A stretch of DNA of 28,176 nucleotides from DASXRA01 sp036558905. GTDB taxonomy: Bacteria; Actinomycetota; Actinomycetes; Mycobacteriales; Jatrophihabitantaceae. Below the pieces are notes generated by a model, which saw nothing but the letters and a program-made list of their open reading frames with translations, was not told the DNA's origin and searched no databases. The stretch is from the NCBI GenBank assembly GCA_036558905.1, contig DATBER010000037.1:1-28176 (forward strand). Direction: 5' to 3'. This document shows, piece by piece, positions 26,297-28,176 of this stretch. The position numbers were made by a program, and so were the translations under genes. Every line of letters begins with the position of its first letter. The first letter of the stretch is position 1.

Positions 26297-27493
26297 ATGG
26301 CTGGATCGGTAATCGTCAACGGTGCGCGGACCCCGATGGGGCGCCTGCTCGGCTCGCTCAAGGACTTCTCCGGCGCCGATCTGGGCGGCATCGCCATCAA
26401 GGCGGCGCTCGAGCGCTCGGGCGTCACCCCCGACCAGGTGCAGTACGTGATCATGGGCCAGGTGCTGCAGGCCGGTGCCGGGCAGATCCCGGCCCGCCAG
26501 GCCGCCCACAAGGCCGGCATCCCGTTGACCGTGCCGTCCATCACGATCAACAAGGTCTGTCTGTCCGGGCTGGACGCCATCGCGCTGGCCGACCAGCTCA
26601 TCCGGGCCGGTGAGTTCGACATCGTCGTGGCCGGCGGGCAGGAGTCGATGACCAACGCCCCGCACCTGCTGCCCAAGTCGCGCAGCGGCTACAAGTACGG
26701 CTCGATCGAGATGCTCGACGCGATGGCCTACGACGGCCTCACCGACATCTTCGACCACATCCCGATGGGCGAGTCGACCGACCGCGTCAACACCAAGCTG
26801 AGCATCGGGCGCGAGGAGCAGGACGAGTTCGCCGCCCGGTCGCACCAGCGGGCCGCGCTCGCTCAGAAGAACGGCGTGTTCGACGACGAGATCACGCCAG
26901 TGCTGATTCCGCAGCGCGGCAAACATGGCGGCGAACCCGTCGAGTTCCGCGAGGACGAGGGCATCCGGCCCGACACGACGGTCGAGGCGCTGGCCCGGCT
27001 CAAGCCGGCGTTCAGCCCGGAAGGCACGATCACCGCCGGCACGTCGTCGCAGATCTCCGACGGGGCCTGCGCGGTGGTCGTCATGAGCAAGGCCAAGGCC
27101 GAGGAACTGGGCCTGTCGTGGCTGGCCGAGATCGGCGCGCACGGCAACGTGGCCGGACCGGACAACTCGCTGCAGTCCCAACCGTCCAACGCGATCAACA
27201 ACGCGTTGGGCAAGGAGGGGCTGACCGTCGGCGACCTCGACCTGATCGAGATCAACGAGGCGTTCTCGGCCGTGGGCCTGCAGTCGATGAAGGACCTCGG
27301 CGTCAGCCCCGACGTGGTCAACGTCAACGGCGGCGCCATCGCGCTGGGTCACCCGATCGGGATGTCGGGGGCACGGCTGGCGCTCACCCTCGCCCTGGAG
27401 CTCAAGCGGCGGGGTGGTGGCACCGGCGCGGCGGCGCTGTGCGGGGGCGGCGGTCAGGGCGACGCGCTGATCCTGCACGTGCCCGCTGCATGA
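26297..27493 (+). CDS. acetyl-CoA C-acetyltransferase (thiolase)
   Basis: Condenses two acetyl-CoA to acetoacetyl-CoA (or cleaves it), the entry step of the ethylmalonyl-CoA route. The 398-residue protein has all thiolase residues: nucleophile Cys88 in INKVCLSGLDAI, NEAFSAVG, His352 in ALGHPIGMSGARL and Cys382 in AALCGGGGQGDAL. GGQESMTNAPHLLP and the SIGREEQDEFAARSHQRA loop are typical of biosynthetic thiolases (PhaA/AtoB, FadA4). Start ATG 26297 has a strong ribosome site. Its stop overlaps the meaB start by four bases (ATGA), and it diverges from the epimerase set. Confidence 0.95.
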   Translation: MAGSVIVNGARTPMGRLLGSLKDFSGADLGGIAIKAALERSGVTPDQVQYVIMGQVLQAGAGQIPARQAAHKAGIPLTVPSITINKVCLSGLDAIALADQLIRAGEFDIVVAGGQESMTNAPHLLPKSRSGYKYGSIEMLDAMAYDGLTDIFDHIPMGESTDRVNTKLSIGREEQDEFAARSHQRAALAQKNGVFDDEITPVLIPQRGKHGGEPVEFREDEGIRPDTTVEALARLKPAFSPEGTITAGTSSQISDGACAVVVMSKAKAEELGLSWLAEIGAHGNVAGPDNSLQSQPSNAINNALGKEGLTVGDLDLIEINEAFSAVGLQSMKDLGVSPDVVNVNGGAIALGHPIGMSGARLALTLALELKRRGGGTGAAALCGGGGQGDALILHVPAA

Positions 27494-28176
27494 GCCGAAC
27501 CGTCGACGTCGCGGACCTGGTCGAACGGGCCCGCAAGGGTGACGCGCGGGCCGTCGCCCGGCTGATCTCGCTCGTCGAGAACGACTCGCCCCGGCTGCGC
27601 GAGATCGCTGCCGCGCTCGTGCCGTTCACCGGCAATGCGCAGGTCGTCGGGCTGACCGGTTCGCCCGGCGTGGGCAAGTCGACCTCGACGTCGGCCCTGG
27701 TCGCCGCCCTGCGCCGGGACGGCAAGCGGGTCGGCGTGCTGGCCGTCGACCCGTCCTCGCCGTTCTCCGGCGGCGCGCTGCTCGGCGACCGGGTGCGCAT
27801 GCAGGACCACGCCACCGACGAGGGCGTCTTCATCCGCTCGATGGCCTCGCGCGGCCACCTCGGCGGGCTGAGCGCCGCCGTGCCGCAGGCGCTGCGCGTG
27901 CTCGACGCCGCCGGCTGCGACGTCGTGCTGGTCGAGACGGTCGGGGTGGGCCAGGCCGAGGTCGAGATCGCGTCGCTGGCCGACACGACCGTGGTGCTGC
28001 TGGCCCCGGGTATGGGCGACGGCATCCAGGCGGCCAAGGCCGGCATCCTCGAGATCGCCGACCTGTTCGTCGTCAACAAGGCCGACCGCGACGGCGCCGA
28101 CCAGGTGGCCCGCGACCTGCGCTACATGCAGTCGCTGGGCGGCCGGCACTCCGAGCCCGGGGCGTGGCGGCCGCCC
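27490..28176 (+). CDS. meaB: methylmalonyl-CoA mutase-associated GTPase MeaB (3' end beyond window)
   Basis: G3E P-loop GTPase that loads adenosylcobalamin onto and protects acyl-CoA mutases. 229 codons are visible. The Walker A is VVGLTGSPGVGKSTSTSALV. DPSSPFSGGALLGDRVRMQD and RSMASRGHLGGLSAAV are the switch and base regions, ETVGVGQAEVEIA is Walker B/switch II, and FVVNKAD is the guanine-recognition motif. Full-length homologues have about 310-330 residues, so roughly 90 are missing. It is translationally coupled to thiolase. The only mutase gene in the window is ecm, so Ecm is a probable client alongside any methylmalonyl-CoA mutase encoded elsewhere. Confidence 0.95.
   Translation, partial: MSRTVDVADLVERARKGDARAVARLISLVENDSPRLREIAAALVPFTGNAQVVGLTGSPGVGKSTSTSALVAALRRDGKRVGVLAVDPSSPFSGGALLGDRVRMQDHATDEGVFIRSMASRGHLGGLSAAVPQALRVLDAAGCDVVLVETVGVGQAEVEIASLADTTVVLLAPGMGDGIQAAKAGILEIADLFVVNKADRDGADQVARDLRYMQSLGGRHSEPGAWRPP

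Overview
The window is GC-rich, densely packed chromosomal DNA from an actinobacterium (Actinomycetota). The evidence is the gene content: NucS/EndoMS mismatch endonuclease, an F420-dependent glucose-6-phosphate dehydrogenase (Fgd), DUF2550 after atpC, a MurA with Asp in place of the active-site Cys, and a polar coiled-coil protein. GTG and TTG starts are common, and many genes have a TAnnnT -10 box 7-9 nt before the start codon, which suggests leaderless transcripts. The backbone order (atpD-atpC-DUF2550, cobalamin adenosyltransferase, murA, nucS, methylmalonyl-CoA epimerase, thiolase, meaB) matches the well-known mycobacterial Rv1310-Rv1323 neighbourhood. The epimerase-thiolase-MeaB block next to a coiled-coil gene also recalls the Streptomyces filP/scy locus. 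I cannot name the genus.

Layout. 1-1782: end of the ATP synthase operon (atpD, atpC, DUF2550). The first 318 bases are an internal piece of atpD in inverted orientation. 1785-4083: a small zinc-finger-like protein, PduO-type cobalamin adenosyltransferase and murA. 4084-4399: a hairpin repeat and two degraded gene ends. 4400-5644: a minus-strand operon (phosphoribosyltransferase, SRPBCC protein, small membrane protein). 5749-7716: ethylmalonyl-CoA mutase. 7773-9890: a divergent MFS exporter/MarR pair with palindromic operators. 9981-11991: isochorismatase-OsmC operon divergent from a GlxA-type AraC regulator. 12082-13071: a chimeric reading frame joining a secreted repeat protein to a decapitated response regulator. 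13086-15375: NAD kinase, nucS and a GNAT acetyltransferase. 15434-19245: crotonase-family protein, aldehyde dehydrogenase, Fgd and a DinB protein. 19300-21344: a tandem-fused 3-hydroxyacyl-CoA dehydrogenase and a small zinc protein. 21466-23889: a beta-hydroxyacid dehydrogenase convergent with a DivIVA/FilP-like coiled-coil protein. 23945-26182: crotonyl-CoA carboxylase/reductase (ccr), epimerase and GNAT on the minus strand. 26297-28176: acetyl-CoA acetyltransferase and meaB (cut by the window end).

How it works together. Thiolase, 3-hydroxybutyryl-CoA dehydrogenase, Ccr, epimerase and ethylmalonyl-CoA mutase, with cobalamin adenosyltransferase and the MeaB GTPase as cofactor support, form much of the ethylmalonyl-CoA route of acetyl-CoA assimilation and C4/C5 extender-unit supply. 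They are scattered over about 25 kb rather than lying in one operon. A recurring TTACY-N4-AGTA element lies before ecm, the aldehyde dehydrogenase and ccr, and may tie them to one regulator. Five long perfect hairpins without U-tracts sit at gene ends, four of them between convergent genes. Two of the five are copies of one 53-bp element.
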